A DNA stretch of 64,000 nt. Source: Caballeronia terrestris (GTDB lineage Bacteria > Pseudomonadota > Gammaproteobacteria > Burkholderiales > Burkholderiaceae). Below the pieces are notes generated by a model that saw only the letters and a program-made list of their open reading frames with translations, had not been told where the DNA came from and did no database searches. The DNA is taken from assembly GCF_001544515.1 (NCBI RefSeq), contig NZ_FCOL02000010.1, forward strand, positions 1 through 64,000, written 5' to 3'. Of the stretch, positions 9,062 through 19,345 are shown piece by piece; positions within the stretch are counted from its first letter, which is position 1; each line of letters starts with the position of its first letter. Made by a program: the position numbers and the translations under genes.

Positions 9062-9067
9062 TATAAT
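9062..9067 (+). promoter_or_regulatory. Probable -10 element of the DUF3563 gene
   Basis: A perfect TATAAT lies 73 bases before the DUF3563 start codon; the -35 is weak. A perfect palindrome CATTCCG-AAA-CGGAATG at 9001-9017 lies 45 bases upstream and could be an activator or repressor site. Confidence 0.4.
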
Positions 9068-9140
9068 TCGGGTTAACCCTTTCGAGGGAAATCCCTGACC
9101 CGAACTGCCGGGGATTCAACCGTAATCCTTGGAGAACACC

Positions 9141-9287
9141 ATGTTTGCTTTCTTGCTCGAAAAACTCAGCATTTGGTTTGAAACCGCTGAACGCCGCCGC
9201 CGCGAAGAATATCTGGCGCAATCGTCGGATATCGTTCAGCTCGAAAAGCGTATCCGCTCGCTCGAGACCAACGGCTACATGCTGTAA
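9141..9287 (+). CDS. DUF3563 family micro-protein
   Basis: A 48-residue open frame starts with MFAFLLEKLSIWF and ends LETNGYML, with a charged middle (ERRRREEYLAQSS). This matches the short DUF3563 family, found widely in Burkholderiales with no known function. GGAGA ends 5 bases before the ATG, and a terminator follows the stop, so it looks like a single-gene transcript. The N-terminus is amphipathic; membrane contact is possible but not shown. Confidence 0.85.
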   Translation: MFAFLLEKLSIWFETAERRRREEYLAQSSDIVQLEKRIRSLETNGYML

Positions 9288-9318
9288 GTCCCCGACGCCC
9301 AACGCCGGCTGAGTCGTG

Positions 9319-9341
9319 AAAGCCCCGCATTGCGGGGCTTT
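9319..9341 (+). terminator. Terminator after the DUF3563 gene
   Basis: AAAGCCCCGCA (9319-9329) pairs with TGCGGGGCTTT (9331-9341), 31 bases after the stop. The downstream T run is short, and it may also serve the convergent DUF305 gene. Confidence 0.75.
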
Positions 9342-9381
9342 GTCGTTTCTGGGCGTCGATTTTAGTGGTTCCGCTTGTCGC

Positions 9382-9774
9382 TCACTTGGCCTGCGGATGC
9401 GCGGCAAGCCACTGTTTCATGAACGCGATTTCCCTATCCTGTGCAGCGATGATGTCCTTCGCGAGCTTGCGCAGTTTCGCGTCCTTGCCGTACTTCAGCT
9501 CGACCTTCGCCATTTCGACCGCGCCCTCGTGATGCGGGATCATGTGCGCCACGAAGTCGCGGTCCGGGTCGCCGCTGTACTGAACGCTCGACATGCCGGC
9601 CATCATCGATTTGTCCGCGGCGCGGTAGGCGGCGGTCGCGGGCGACTCGCCAGCGGGCGCGGCCATTCCGGGCATGGCGTCGTGGGAAGGCGCGGTGGTT
9701 TGCGCGAATGCTTGCGGGATGAACGTGGCGCAGGCGAAGGCCAGCGCTGCCAGCCGTTTTAGTTGTGATTTCAT
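9382..9774 (-). CDS. DUF305 family secreted protein
   Basis: A 130-residue protein with a clear signal peptide (MKSQLKRLAALAFACATF, cleavage likely after AQAFA or nearby). It carries the DUF305 core with HMIPHHEGAVEMA. DUF305 proteins are small ferritin-like four-helix bundles, often near copper genes, and a role in metal handling is only suspected. Met and His are plentiful (MPGMAAP, MMAGMS). The start at 9774 has AAGGAG seven bases upstream; longer in-frame extensions lack the signal sequence at their start. Confidence 0.9.
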   Translation of the reverse strand: MKSQLKRLAALAFACATFIPQAFAQTTAPSHDAMPGMAAPAGESPATAAYRAADKSMMAGMSSVQYSGDPDRDFVAHMIPHHEGAVEMAKVELKYGKDAKLRKLAKDIIAAQDREIAFMKQWLAAHPQAK

Positions 9775-9853
9775 CGCTTCTCCTTGAGAGTCGGGACGGC
9801 TAGCGTAAAGCTTGCCACCACGGTAAGGTAAAGTGTTTTCGTCCAAAGAATCG

Positions 9854-10249
9854 ATGACGCGCGATATGAACTGCAGACTTGCCGGAAACTGGCCCGGGCG
9901 GCGCCTCCTGATGGGCGCGTCCGTTGTGGTATCGATGGTCTGCGTAGGCGAGGTGCTCGCGAAGCCGGGCGGCGAACCGCTCGTTCTCGATACCCAGACG
10001 GGCATTCACAGCGGCGTCCCCGGCACGGTATTGCAGAGCGGCTCGCTAGGCGGCCCGGGCATGGTCCACGCCCAGCCGATGGCGACGCTGCCCGAATTGC
10101 CCCAGCAGGAACAGATGCCTATTATGGTCAGCCCGTACGTTCAGTACGGGGGACAGACGTCGGGTCAGTCAACTCAACCGTATCAGCCTCAGGGCTATGG
10201 CTACGGCCAACCCGGATACAACCGCTCGTATCGCCAGCCCTCCCGCTGA
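9854..10249 (+). CDS. Hypothetical exported Gln/Tyr/Gly-rich protein
   Basis: About 131 residues. An N-terminal hydrophobic segment (LLMGASVVVSMVCVGEVLA) preceded by basic residues looks like a signal peptide. The mature part is low in complexity and ends in Gln/Pro/Tyr/Gly-rich sequence (QPQGYGYGQPGYNRSY). I recognise no family. The start is uncertain: GTG at 9833, ATG at 9854 or ATG at 9866 all precede the signal. It converges with rlmJ, 4 bp apart. Confidence 0.65.
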   Translation: MTRDMNCRLAGNWPGRRLLMGASVVVSMVCVGEVLAKPGGEPLVLDTQTGIHSGVPGTVLQSGSLGGPGMVHAQPMATLPELPQQEQMPIMVSPYVQYGGQTSGQSTQPYQPQGYGYGQPGYNRSYRQPSR

Positions 10250-10253
10250 CGCC

Positions 10254-11099
10254 TCAATCCCCGCGATGTTCCAGCTTGAAAGCCGCCTTCTCATCCTGTC
10301 CGAGCGTCTTGACCAGATATGGCATCGCTTCCTTCAGCGCGCCGGCGAGCGTGTACGGCGGGTTGTAGATGAACATGCCGCTGCCGAAAAGGCCGAAACC
10401 ATCGGTCGGATGGGTGCTCACAGTCAAATTCACGTGTAGCCAGTTCTTCTGCTGGAGACGCTTCAACTGATCTGGAAAACGCTGTGACTCCAGCCGCGTG
10501 ACCTGCGGATACCAGACCGCGTAAGTGCCGGTCGCAAATCGCTTCAGACTCTCTTCGATGCAGTTCAGCGTGCGCGCGTAGTCACGCTTGTCCTCGTAGG
10601 ACGGGTCCACCAGGACGAGCGCGCGGCGCGGGGGCGGCGGAAGCAGCGCCTTGATCCCGTCGAATCCGTCGCCTTCGTAGATCATCGCGCGGCGCCCGGC
10701 GTCGCGGAAATTGTGGCGCAGCACGTCGATTTCGGTCGTGTGCAGCTCGAAGAGACGCGTGCGGTCCTGCTCGCGCATCAGTCGCCACGCCAGATAAGGC
10801 GAGCCCGGGTAGAAGCGCAGCGCGCCGTCCGGATTCAGGGCACGCACTTCATCGACATAATCCGACAGCATCAGCGGAAGGTCCGTGCGCTCCCAGAGCC
10901 GTGCGATGCCGCTTTCGAATTCCGCCGTCTTCGTCGCGTAGCCCTCGGTCAGCGAGTACACGCCGGCGCCGGCGTGGGTGTCGATGTACCAGTACGACTT
11001 GTCCTTCTGGCCGAGATGGCGCAGCAACTGGACGACGACCGCGTGTTTCAGCACGTCGGCGTGATTGCCTGCATGGAAGGCGTGGCGATAGCTGAGCAT
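10254..11099 (-). CDS. rlmJ: 23S rRNA (adenine-2030-N6)-methyltransferase RlmJ
   Basis: RlmJ methylates A2030 of 23S rRNA using S-adenosylmethionine. The 281-residue product starts MLSYRHAFHAGNHADVLKH, the hallmark N-terminus of the family. It has the SAM-fold segment YIDTHAGAGVY and the catalytic VDPSYED, the family's variant of the (D/N)PPY motif. Length is normal. An open frame continues upstream of 11099 but lacks the conserved start. The gene stands alone, divergent from the dehydrogenase operon across 275 bp. Confidence 0.95.
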   Translation of the reverse strand: MLSYRHAFHAGNHADVLKHAVVVQLLRHLGQKDKSYWYIDTHAGAGVYSLTEGYATKTAEFESGIARLWERTDLPLMLSDYVDEVRALNPDGALRFYPGSPYLAWRLMREQDRTRLFELHTTEIDVLRHNFRDAGRRAMIYEGDGFDGIKALLPPPPRRALVLVDPSYEDKRDYARTLNCIEESLKRFATGTYAVWYPQVTRLESQRFPDQLKRLQQKNWLHVNLTVSTHPTDGFGLFGSGMFIYNPPYTLAGALKEAMPYLVKTLGQDEKAAFKLEHRGD

Positions 11100-11374
11100 G
11101 ACGTGTGAGCCGTTGAAAGCAAATGGGGAGCCAAGCGCGGCATTGTAGCGGAGACACGTCGCCAGTCTCCCAACGCGCGGCTGCGGCAAGCCATGACGAT
11201 AGCTGCGGTGCGTCCTGGGCTTCATGCACAATAGCCGCATCGAACGTCGCGGGATAGTCGGCCGAATGGCATAAGCACAAGGCAATTCGCCTAGCCCGTT
11301 CGGCCAGCTTGTTGATCCCCGCGCCGCATGTTGTCATTCGTCATCGATTGATCACTACCAGGAAGGAGGTTCGC

Positions 11375-12169
11375 ATGGCACTGAACACGAAGCTGGACGG
11401 AAAGGTCGCGGTCGTCACGGGCGCGGCGAGCGGCATCGGCCGGGCGATCGCGCTCGCGTACGCCGAGGCGGGCGCGGCCGTCGCCATCGCGGACCTGAAC
11501 CAGGCCGGCGCCGATGCCGTCGCCGAGGAGATCCGCGGCAAGGGCGGCAAGGCGATCGGCGTCGCGATGGACGTGACGAGCGAAGAGGCGGTCAACGAAG
11601 GCATCGACCGGGTGGCGGCGGAACTCGGATCGGTCGATATCCTTGTCTCGAACGCGGGCATCCAGATCGTCAATCCGATCGAGAACTACGCCTATTCCGA
11701 CTGGAAGAAGATGCAGGCGATTCACGTCGACGGCGCGTTCCTCACGACCAAGGCGGCGCTCAAGCACATGTACAAGGACGATCGCGGCGGTGTCGTGATC
11801 TATATGGGATCGGTGCATTCGCACGAGGCGTCGCCGCTCAAATCGGCCTACGTGACGGCCAAGCACGGTTTGCTCGGGCTCGCGCGCGTCCTCGCGAAGG
11901 AGGGCGCGAAGCACAACGTGCGCTCGCATGTGGTGTGTCCGGGTTTCGTGCGCACGCCGCTCGTCGACAAGCAGATTCCGGAGCAGGCGAAGGAACTCGG
12001 CATCAGCGAGGAGGAGGTAGTGAAGCGCGTGATGCTCGGCGGCACGGTGGACGGCGTGTTCACGACCGTCGAGGACGTCGCGCAGACCGTGCTCTTCCTC
12101 ACGGCATTCCCGACGGCGGCGCTGACCGGGCAGTCGTTCGTCGTGAGCCACGGCTGGTATATGCAGTGA
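11375..12169 (+). CDS. bdhA: 3-hydroxybutyrate dehydrogenase
   Basis: A 264-residue short-chain dehydrogenase that would interconvert 3-hydroxybutyrate and acetoacetate in polyhydroxybutyrate breakdown. It has the NAD-binding TGAASGIGR, the NAG motif (SNAGIQ), and the catalytic Ser with YVTAK (Tyr-x3-Lys). The C-terminal GWYMQ is typical of this group. An excellent AAGGAGGT site precedes the ATG. The next gene, 16 bp downstream, is a patatin-like protein, so the pair is likely one operon. Confidence 0.9.
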   Translation: MALNTKLDGKVAVVTGAASGIGRAIALAYAEAGAAVAIADLNQAGADAVAEEIRGKGGKAIGVAMDVTSEEAVNEGIDRVAAELGSVDILVSNAGIQIVNPIENYAYSDWKKMQAIHVDGAFLTTKAALKHMYKDDRGGVVIYMGSVHSHEASPLKSAYVTAKHGLLGLARVLAKEGAKHNVRSHVVCPGFVRTPLVDKQIPEQAKELGISEEEVVKRVMLGGTVDGVFTTVEDVAQTVLFLTAFPTAALTGQSFVVSHGWYMQ

Positions 12170-12185
12170 CCCGGCGGAGCATGGG

Positions 12186-13439
12186 ATGTCAGTGAACGAA
12201 GGAAAGAAAATAACGCGGCGGACGGCTGTCGAGGATGCCGCGCCGTCGCCGACGCCGTCGGCAGCGCTACCGCCCACCAGCCGCATCCAGCTCCCGCCCT
12301 ACGAAACCATCGCGCTGATGCTGCAGGGCGGTGGGGCGCTCGGCGCGTATCAGGCGGGCGTCTTTCAGGGCCTCGACGAAGCCGGCATCACGCCGAACTG
12401 GCTCGCGGGCATCTCGATCGGCGCGCTCAATACGGCGATCATCGCGGGCAATGCGCCGCAGGATCGCGTGCCGAGGCTGCTCGAATTCTGGGAGACCATT
12501 TGCCAGCCGGCGTTCGGGATTCCGCTTGCCGGTTTCGTCGAGCGGGCGCTCTTCAATTCCGCCGACGAAATCCGCAAGGCGTTCACGGCGATGCAGGCGG
12601 CAGGCGCGCTGGTCGAAGGGCAGAAGGGCTTTTTCGTGCCGCGCTTTCCGCCGCCGTCGCCGCTCGCGGCCGGCCTTCCTCAGGCGGCGAGCTATTACGA
12701 CACCGCGCCGCTCAAGGCCACGCTCGAGCGGCTGTGCGACTTCGACCGGATCAATTCGGGCGAGATGAGGGTATCGGTGGGCGCGGTGAATGTCGCGACC
12801 GGCAATTTCGCCTATTTCGACAACACGCGCATCACGCTGCGCGCCGAGCACTTCATGGCGTCCGGGGCATTGCCACCGGGCTTCGCGGCGGTGGAAATCG
12901 ACGGCGAGTATTTCTGGGATGGCGGCCTGATGTCGAACACACCGCTCTACGAGGTCGCGATGGCGAGTCCGCGCCGCGACACGCTCGCGTTCCAGGTCGA
13001 TCTGTGGAGCGCGCGCGGGCCGGTGCCGGACAGCATCGTCGACGTGATGGGGCGCGTGAAGGACGTCCAGTTTTCCAGCAGGACGCGCATGGTCACCGAC
13101 ATGATGCAGCGCTCGCAGCGCTATCGGAACGTGCTGCGGCATGTGCTGGAGCAGGTGCCGGAAGCCGTCCGCGAGACCGATCAGTGGTGCAAGCTCGCTG
13201 CGGAACTGGCGTGTTCGAAGCGTTACAACGTGATCCACCTCATCTACCGGCACAAGGAATATGAGGGGCATTACAAGGACTATCAGTTCGGCCTCTCGAC
13301 GATGCGCGAACACTGGGAAAGCGGCCTCGTCGATATTCGTGGCTCGCTCGCGCATCGTGACTGGCTCGAGATGCCGAACGGCGAAGCGCGCTTCGTAACG
13401 CACGACATCCATCGCGACGGGCGCAAGGACGCCGGATAG
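12186..13439 (+). CDS. Patatin-like phospholipase with DUF3734 domain
   Basis: A 417-residue cytoplasmic acyl hydrolase of the patatin family. The oxyanion loop is GGGALGAYQAG, the nucleophile elbow GISIG and the Asp motif DGG (WDGGLMSN), so the Ser-Asp dyad is complete. The region after the patatin core matches the DUF3734 extension seen in these proteins. Pairing with 3-hydroxybutyrate dehydrogenase is common in Burkholderiales and hints at a link to storage polyester or lipid turnover; the substrate is not known. Confidence 0.88.
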   Translation: MSVNEGKKITRRTAVEDAAPSPTPSAALPPTSRIQLPPYETIALMLQGGGALGAYQAGVFQGLDEAGITPNWLAGISIGALNTAIIAGNAPQDRVPRLLEFWETICQPAFGIPLAGFVERALFNSADEIRKAFTAMQAAGALVEGQKGFFVPRFPPPSPLAAGLPQAASYYDTAPLKATLERLCDFDRINSGEMRVSVGAVNVATGNFAYFDNTRITLRAEHFMASGALPPGFAAVEIDGEYFWDGGLMSNTPLYEVAMASPRRDTLAFQVDLWSARGPVPDSIVDVMGRVKDVQFSSRTRMVTDMMQRSQRYRNVLRHVLEQVPEAVRETDQWCKLAAELACSKRYNVIHLIYRHKEYEGHYKDYQFGLSTMREHWESGLVDIRGSLAHRDWLEMPNGEARFVTHDIHRDGRKDAG

Positions 13440-13454
13440 GGCGGTTAGACGAAA

Positions 13455-13487
13455 AAAATGGCGCCCGCATCAGCAGGGCGCCATTTT
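13455..13487. terminator. Bidirectional terminator between patatin gene and tyrB
   Basis: AAAATGGCGCCC (13455-13466) pairs perfectly with GGGCGCCATTTT (13476-13487). A/T runs on both sides suit the two convergent genes. Confidence 0.88.
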
Positions 13488-13506
13488 GGATACAGCTTCG
13501 AGCGGC

Positions 13507-14706
13507 TTACTTCAGCACGTGCGCGACGGCGTTCGCCACGACGTCGAGGTTGCGCGTGTTCAGCGCAGCCACGCAGATGCGGCCAGTGCTCACCGCATAG
13601 ATGCCGAACTCTTCACGCAGGCGATCGACTTGCGGCGCCGTGAGGCCCGAGTACGAGAACATGCCGCGCTGACGGCTCACGAAGCTGAAATCGCGATCGA
13701 CGCCGCTCGCCTTCAGGCGCTCGACGAGGCCGTTGCGCATCGCTCGGATGCGGTCGCGCATTTCGCCGAGTTCCTGTTCCCACGTCGCGCGCAGGTCCGG
13801 CGAAGCCAAAACGGCCGCGACGACGGAGCCGCCGTGCGTCGGCGGGTTCGAGTAATTCGTGCGGATCACGCGCTTCAGTTGCGACAGGACGCGCGCGGAT
13901 TCTTCCTTGCCCGTCGTGATGATCGACAGCGCGCCGACGCGCTCGCCGTACAGCGAGAACGACTTCGAGAACGAGGACGACACGAACACGTTCAGATCCG
14001 CGTTCGCGAACAGGCGCACCGCGGCTGCATCCGCTTCGATACCATCGCCGAAGCCTTGATACGCGATATCGAGGAACGGCACGAGGCCGCGCGCCTTGAC
14101 GACATCGACCACCTGGCGCCACTGCGCGTCGGTCAGGTCGACGCCTGTCGGGTTGTGGCAGCACGCGTGCAGCACGACGACCGTGCCGGCCGCGTAGCCG
14201 TCGAGCGCCGCGAGCATGCCTTCGAAGTTCACGCCGTGGCTGGCCGCGTCGTAGTACGGATAGTTCACGACCTCGAAGCCCGCGCCTTCGAACAGCGCGC
14301 GGTGATTTTCCCAGCTCGGATCGCTGATCGCGACCTTCGCACCCGGATTCACGCGCTTCAGGAAATCCGCGCCGATCTTGAGCGCGCCCGTGCCGCCGAG
14401 CGCTTGTGCCGTGACTACGTGGCCGGCTGCGATCAGCGGCGAATCGTCGCCGAGCAGCAGTTTCTGGACGGCGGCGTCATAGGCGGCGATCCCTTCGATC
14501 GGCAGGTAGCCGCGCGGCAAAGCGGCGTCGACGCGGGCCTTTTCGGCCTCGCGAACGGCGCGCAGAAGCGGAATCTTGCCTTCTTCGTTCGTATACACGC
14601 CGACGCCCAGATTGACCTTGGTCGTGCGCGTGTCGGCGTTGAAGGCTTCGTTGAGGCCCAGAATCGGGTCGCGGGGAGCGAGTTCGACGGCAGAGAAAAG
14701 AGACAT
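13507..14706 (-). CDS. tyrB: Aromatic/aspartate aminotransferase (class I PLP)
   Basis: A 399-residue class I aminotransferase that would transfer amino groups between aspartate or aromatic amino acids and 2-oxoglutarate. It starts MSLFSAVELAPRDPILGL. It has CHNPTGVD and the PLP-lysine segment SSSFSKSFSLYGERVG, with the C-terminal Arg in STGRICVAALN. Length and ends are complete. It is divergent from uvrB. The aspartate/aromatic preference cannot be told from sequence alone. Confidence 0.92.
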   Translation of the reverse strand: MSLFSAVELAPRDPILGLNEAFNADTRTTKVNLGVGVYTNEEGKIPLLRAVREAEKARVDAALPRGYLPIEGIAAYDAAVQKLLLGDDSPLIAAGHVVTAQALGGTGALKIGADFLKRVNPGAKVAISDPSWENHRALFEGAGFEVVNYPYYDAASHGVNFEGMLAALDGYAAGTVVVLHACCHNPTGVDLTDAQWRQVVDVVKARGLVPFLDIAYQGFGDGIEADAAAVRLFANADLNVFVSSSFSKSFSLYGERVGALSIITTGKEESARVLSQLKRVIRTNYSNPPTHGGSVVAAVLASPDLRATWEQELGEMRDRIRAMRNGLVERLKASGVDRDFSFVSRQRGMFSYSGLTAPQVDRLREEFGIYAVSTGRICVAALNTRNLDVVANAVAHVLK

Positions 14707-15094
14707 GATTTTTCGGCAGTAGTGGAAAGACGTGCGGCAAGGACCAGCGAGGAGGGCGAGGCGACTAGGGGCAATTGAACCGCGTCGCAGCCCGGAAGAG
14801 GCTAAAAATGAGCACTGGATAAGCTCAATTTGCCATTGTAACGAATCGTCCCGAGGTTTTTCGCGGACGTCCGGCCGGCTTTTTGGGTTTTTTGGGCTCG
14901 ATTTCTGTCGAAACGCCGGTTAAACACGGGATCGCGGCACCCTTGCCATTTCGCCGATCGCCCGCATCTCGAAATTTCACGCGTGCGTTTCAGGCTGGGC
15001 GCGCGCCCCTTCCGCAACTCCGAACCGCCGATCCCGTGCCCCGACGCGAACCGCTAGAATGGGTGTTTGCTCTCGGCGAAGGCTACGTTTCCTC
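14707..15094. other. Intergenic region between tyrB and uvrB
   Basis: The 388 bp between the divergent genes contain no supported gene. I looked for a LexA box (CTGT-N8-ACAG) in front of uvrB and found none, although uvrB is SOS-controlled in E. coli. Confidence 0.6.
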
Positions 15095-17185
<2,091 letters not shown>

Positions 17186-17209
17186 AGTTTTCAGCAGGAG
17201 ATCCAAAGC

Positions 17210-17242
17210 GCGTCGATTCATACGAATCGACGCTTTTTTTTT
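17210..17242 (+). terminator. Terminator of uvrB
   Basis: GCGTCGATTC (17210-17219) pairs perfectly with GAATCGACGC (17224-17233), followed by nine T. Confidence 0.93.
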
Positions 17243-17345
17243 GTACATGGATCGGTGGCGGAATCGACCGGAAACCCCTGTCGCGTCAAGGCTGTAAGTC
17301 TCCTCAAATTGTTATGCCGAACGAACGGTGCTAAACTAAATAAAT

Positions 17346-17365
17346 ATTGAGAATGGTTCGTATTA
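17346..17365 (+). promoter_or_regulatory. Probable Fur box upstream of ftrA
   Basis: ATTGAGAATGGTTCGTATTA matches the proposed Fur site of bfd (reverse complement AATGATAATGGTTCGCATTA) at 17 of 20 positions. It lies 123 bp before ftrA. Its left arm ATTGAGAAT is repeated inverted as ATTCTCAAT at 17379-17387, so a second half-site may exist. Confidence 0.65.
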
Positions 17366-17487
17366 ACGTTCCATAAGTATTCTCAATGACGTCTCAGGGC
17401 GGCCGGCACCGAGGGTCGGCTACACGGATCATTTCGAGGTGGGCGCAAGAGGCGTCCCAGTCCATCGATAAAAACAAGGAGTGACTG

Positions 17488-18036
17488 ATGCTGGGTTCAA
17501 CATTGATGCGCGGCACGCTCGCCGCAGTGGCGCTGGCGGCGACGACTTCGGCGATGGCAGCCGAATATCCGATCGGCAAGCAGCACATCGAAGGCGGCAT
17601 GGAAACGGGCGCGGTCTATCTGCAGCCGATCACGATGGCGCCGGAAGGCATGATGCGCAAGGCATCGGAGTCGGACATCCACCTCGAAGCGGACATCCAC
17701 GCGGTCAAGAACAATCCGACCGGTTTCGCTGAAGGCGACTGGATGCCGTACCTGCAAGTCACATATGAATTGTCGAAAGTCGGCTCGACGCAATCGATCA
17801 AGGGCGACCTGATGCCGATGGTCGCAAGCGATGGCGCGCACTACGGCGACAACGTCAAGCTGTTCGGCCCGGGCAAGTATCACCTGAAGCTGCACATCTC
17901 GCCGCCGGCGCAGAGCGGCCACTCGGCGTTCGGCCGTCACGTCGACAAGGAAACGGGCGTGGGCCCGTGGTTCAAGCCGTTCACGATCGAATACGACTTC
18001 CCGTTCGCCGGCATCGGCAAGAAGGGCGGTTACTAA
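17488..18036 (+). CDS. ftrA: Periplasmic iron-transport protein FtrA (P19/Tp34 family)
   Basis: FtrA is the periplasmic iron-binding component of the FtrABCD ferrous-iron importer, related to Campylobacter P19. The 182-residue product has a signal peptide ending TTSAMA-A. The mature part is Met/His-rich (KQHIEGGMETG, TMAPEGMM, LEADIHAV). It is the first gene of ftrA-ftrB-ftrC-ftrD, with a Fur-box-like site upstream. An ATG at 17506 (MRGTL) is an alternative start. Confidence 0.92.
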   Translation: MLGSTLMRGTLAAVALAATTSAMAAEYPIGKQHIEGGMETGAVYLQPITMAPEGMMRKASESDIHLEADIHAVKNNPTGFAEGDWMPYLQVTYELSKVGSTQSIKGDLMPMVASDGAHYGDNVKLFGPGKYHLKLHISPPAQSGHSAFGRHVDKETGVGPWFKPFTIEYDFPFAGIGKKGGY

Positions 18037-18083
18037 GCATGTGCATAAGAGGCGCGCCGCGCGCCTCATTTCAGGAAGGTTGC

Positions 18084-18416
18084 ATGAAAGTCCAAATCCA
18101 GGTGGCGGCGCTTGCGTTGTCGGCGCTCTTTGCCGGCATCGCCCATGCCGCCGATCTGCCGACGTTCAAGCTCGAAATGAACGACGGCAAACTGAACCCC
18201 GAGCGCATCGAAGTGCCGGCGGGACAGCGCATCAAGATCGAAGTGCACAACATCGGCAAGGGGGCCGCGGAATTCGAGAGCCTCCAGCTGCGCAAGGAAA
18301 AAGTGCTGGCGCCCGGCGCCGACTCTTTCGTCGTGATCGCGCCGCTTTCCCCCGGCGAGTACAAGTTCTTCGACGATTTTCACCAGACGGCGCAAGGCGT
18401 GATCGTCGCGAAATAG
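18084..18416 (+). CDS. ftrB: Cupredoxin-like periplasmic protein FtrB
   Basis: A 110-residue protein with a signal peptide (LALSALFAGIAHA-A) and a cupredoxin-like beta fold (FKLEMNDGKLNPERIEVPAG; SPGEYKFFDDFH). In FtrABCD systems FtrB is the proposed copper-dependent oxidase that feeds Fe(III) to the permease. The classical Cys copper ligand near the C-terminus is not apparent, so copper binding must rest on other residues. GGAAGG lies five bases before the ATG. Confidence 0.88.
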   Translation: MKVQIQVAALALSALFAGIAHAADLPTFKLEMNDGKLNPERIEVPAGQRIKIEVHNIGKGAAEFESLQLRKEKVLAPGADSFVVIAPLSPGEYKFFDDFHQTAQGVIVAK

Positions 18417-18499
18417 GCTTTGCGCGCGGCGGTTCGTTCGGTTCGTTCGGTTCGTTCGTTGCGTTTTTGCGTGGAAGCAGCAATGGCTGGAGGATTTTG

Positions 18500-19345
18500 A
18501 TGGGTCAGGTTCTTTTCATCGTATGGCGCGAGAGCGTCGAGGCGCTTCTGGTCGTCGGCATTCTGCATGCGTGGCTGAAGAACGGCGATCACCATGCGCG
18601 GCGCGGCCTGCCGTATCTGTGGATCGGCGTGGCGATCGGTCTTGTGGCCGCGATCGCGCTTGGCGCGGCGCTGATCGGCTTCACGGAAGTCCTCTCCGGC
18701 GACGCCCAGGATTACTTCCAGGCGGCGATGGTGCTGGCCGCGTGCGTGCTGATCGTGCAGATGGTCCTCTGGATGCGGCGCCACGGCCGCACGCTCAAGA
18801 AGGACATGGAAGCGTCGCTACAGAAGAGCACGCAGGACGGCCACTGGTGGGGCATCGCGCTCCTCGTCGCGCTCGCGATCGCGCGCGAAGGCAGCGAGAC
18901 GGCCGTTTTCCTCTACGGCGTCGGCTTCGGACAGTCGGGCCACGTGGCGGCGTCGCAGTACGTCGCGGTGATTATCGGACTGGGGCTCGCGTTTTTCACG
19001 TTCTACATCCTGCAACTGGGCGGCAAGTACTTCTCGTGGCGCATCTTTTTCCGCGTCACCGAGATCATGCTGCTGTTTCTCGCGGCGGGCCTCTTCGAAA
19101 CCGGCGTCGACAAGCTGATCGACAAGGAAATACTCCCGATCGTGATCAATCAGGCCTGGGACACGTCCTGGCTCCTCGACGATTCCAGCACCTTCGGCTC
19201 GCTCGTCGCGACGCTGACGGGTTATCGCGCGCACCCGGCGGGCATGAACCTGATCGCGTACGCGGTCTACTGGGCGGTGATCTACCTGCTGATGCGCCGC
19301 TCGAAGTCGAAGATGGCGCAAAAAACGGCGAGTCGTCCAGCATGA
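18500..19345 (+). CDS. ftrC: FTR1-family iron permease FtrC
   Basis: A 281-residue multi-pass inner-membrane permease of the FTR1/OFeT family. Both family signatures are present: RESVE near the N-terminus (residues 9-13) and REGSE further on, the REXXE acidic motifs that conduct iron. About seven hydrophobic segments are visible. GGAGG precedes the ATG at 18500. Its stop overlaps the ftrD start (ATGA), so the two are coupled. Confidence 0.93.
   Translation: MGQVLFIVWRESVEALLVVGILHAWLKNGDHHARRGLPYLWIGVAIGLVAAIALGAALIGFTEVLSGDAQDYFQAAMVLAACVLIVQMVLWMRRHGRTLKKDMEASLQKSTQDGHWWGIALLVALAIAREGSETAVFLYGVGFGQSGHVAASQYVAVIIGLGLAFFTFYILQLGGKYFSWRIFFRVTEIMLLFLAAGLFETGVDKLIDKEILPIVINQAWDTSWLLDDSSTFGSLVATLTGYRAHPAGMNLIAYAVYWAVIYLLMRRSKSKMAQKTASRPA

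Noticed and set aside
14707..15094. LexA box upstream of uvrB
   Set aside because: No CTGT-N8-ACAG match; the nearest CTGT lacks a partner half-site.
17243..17487. Riboswitch in the ftrA leader
   Set aside because: Apart from the Fur-like site and one inverted repeat, no conserved riboswitch core could be recognised by eye.
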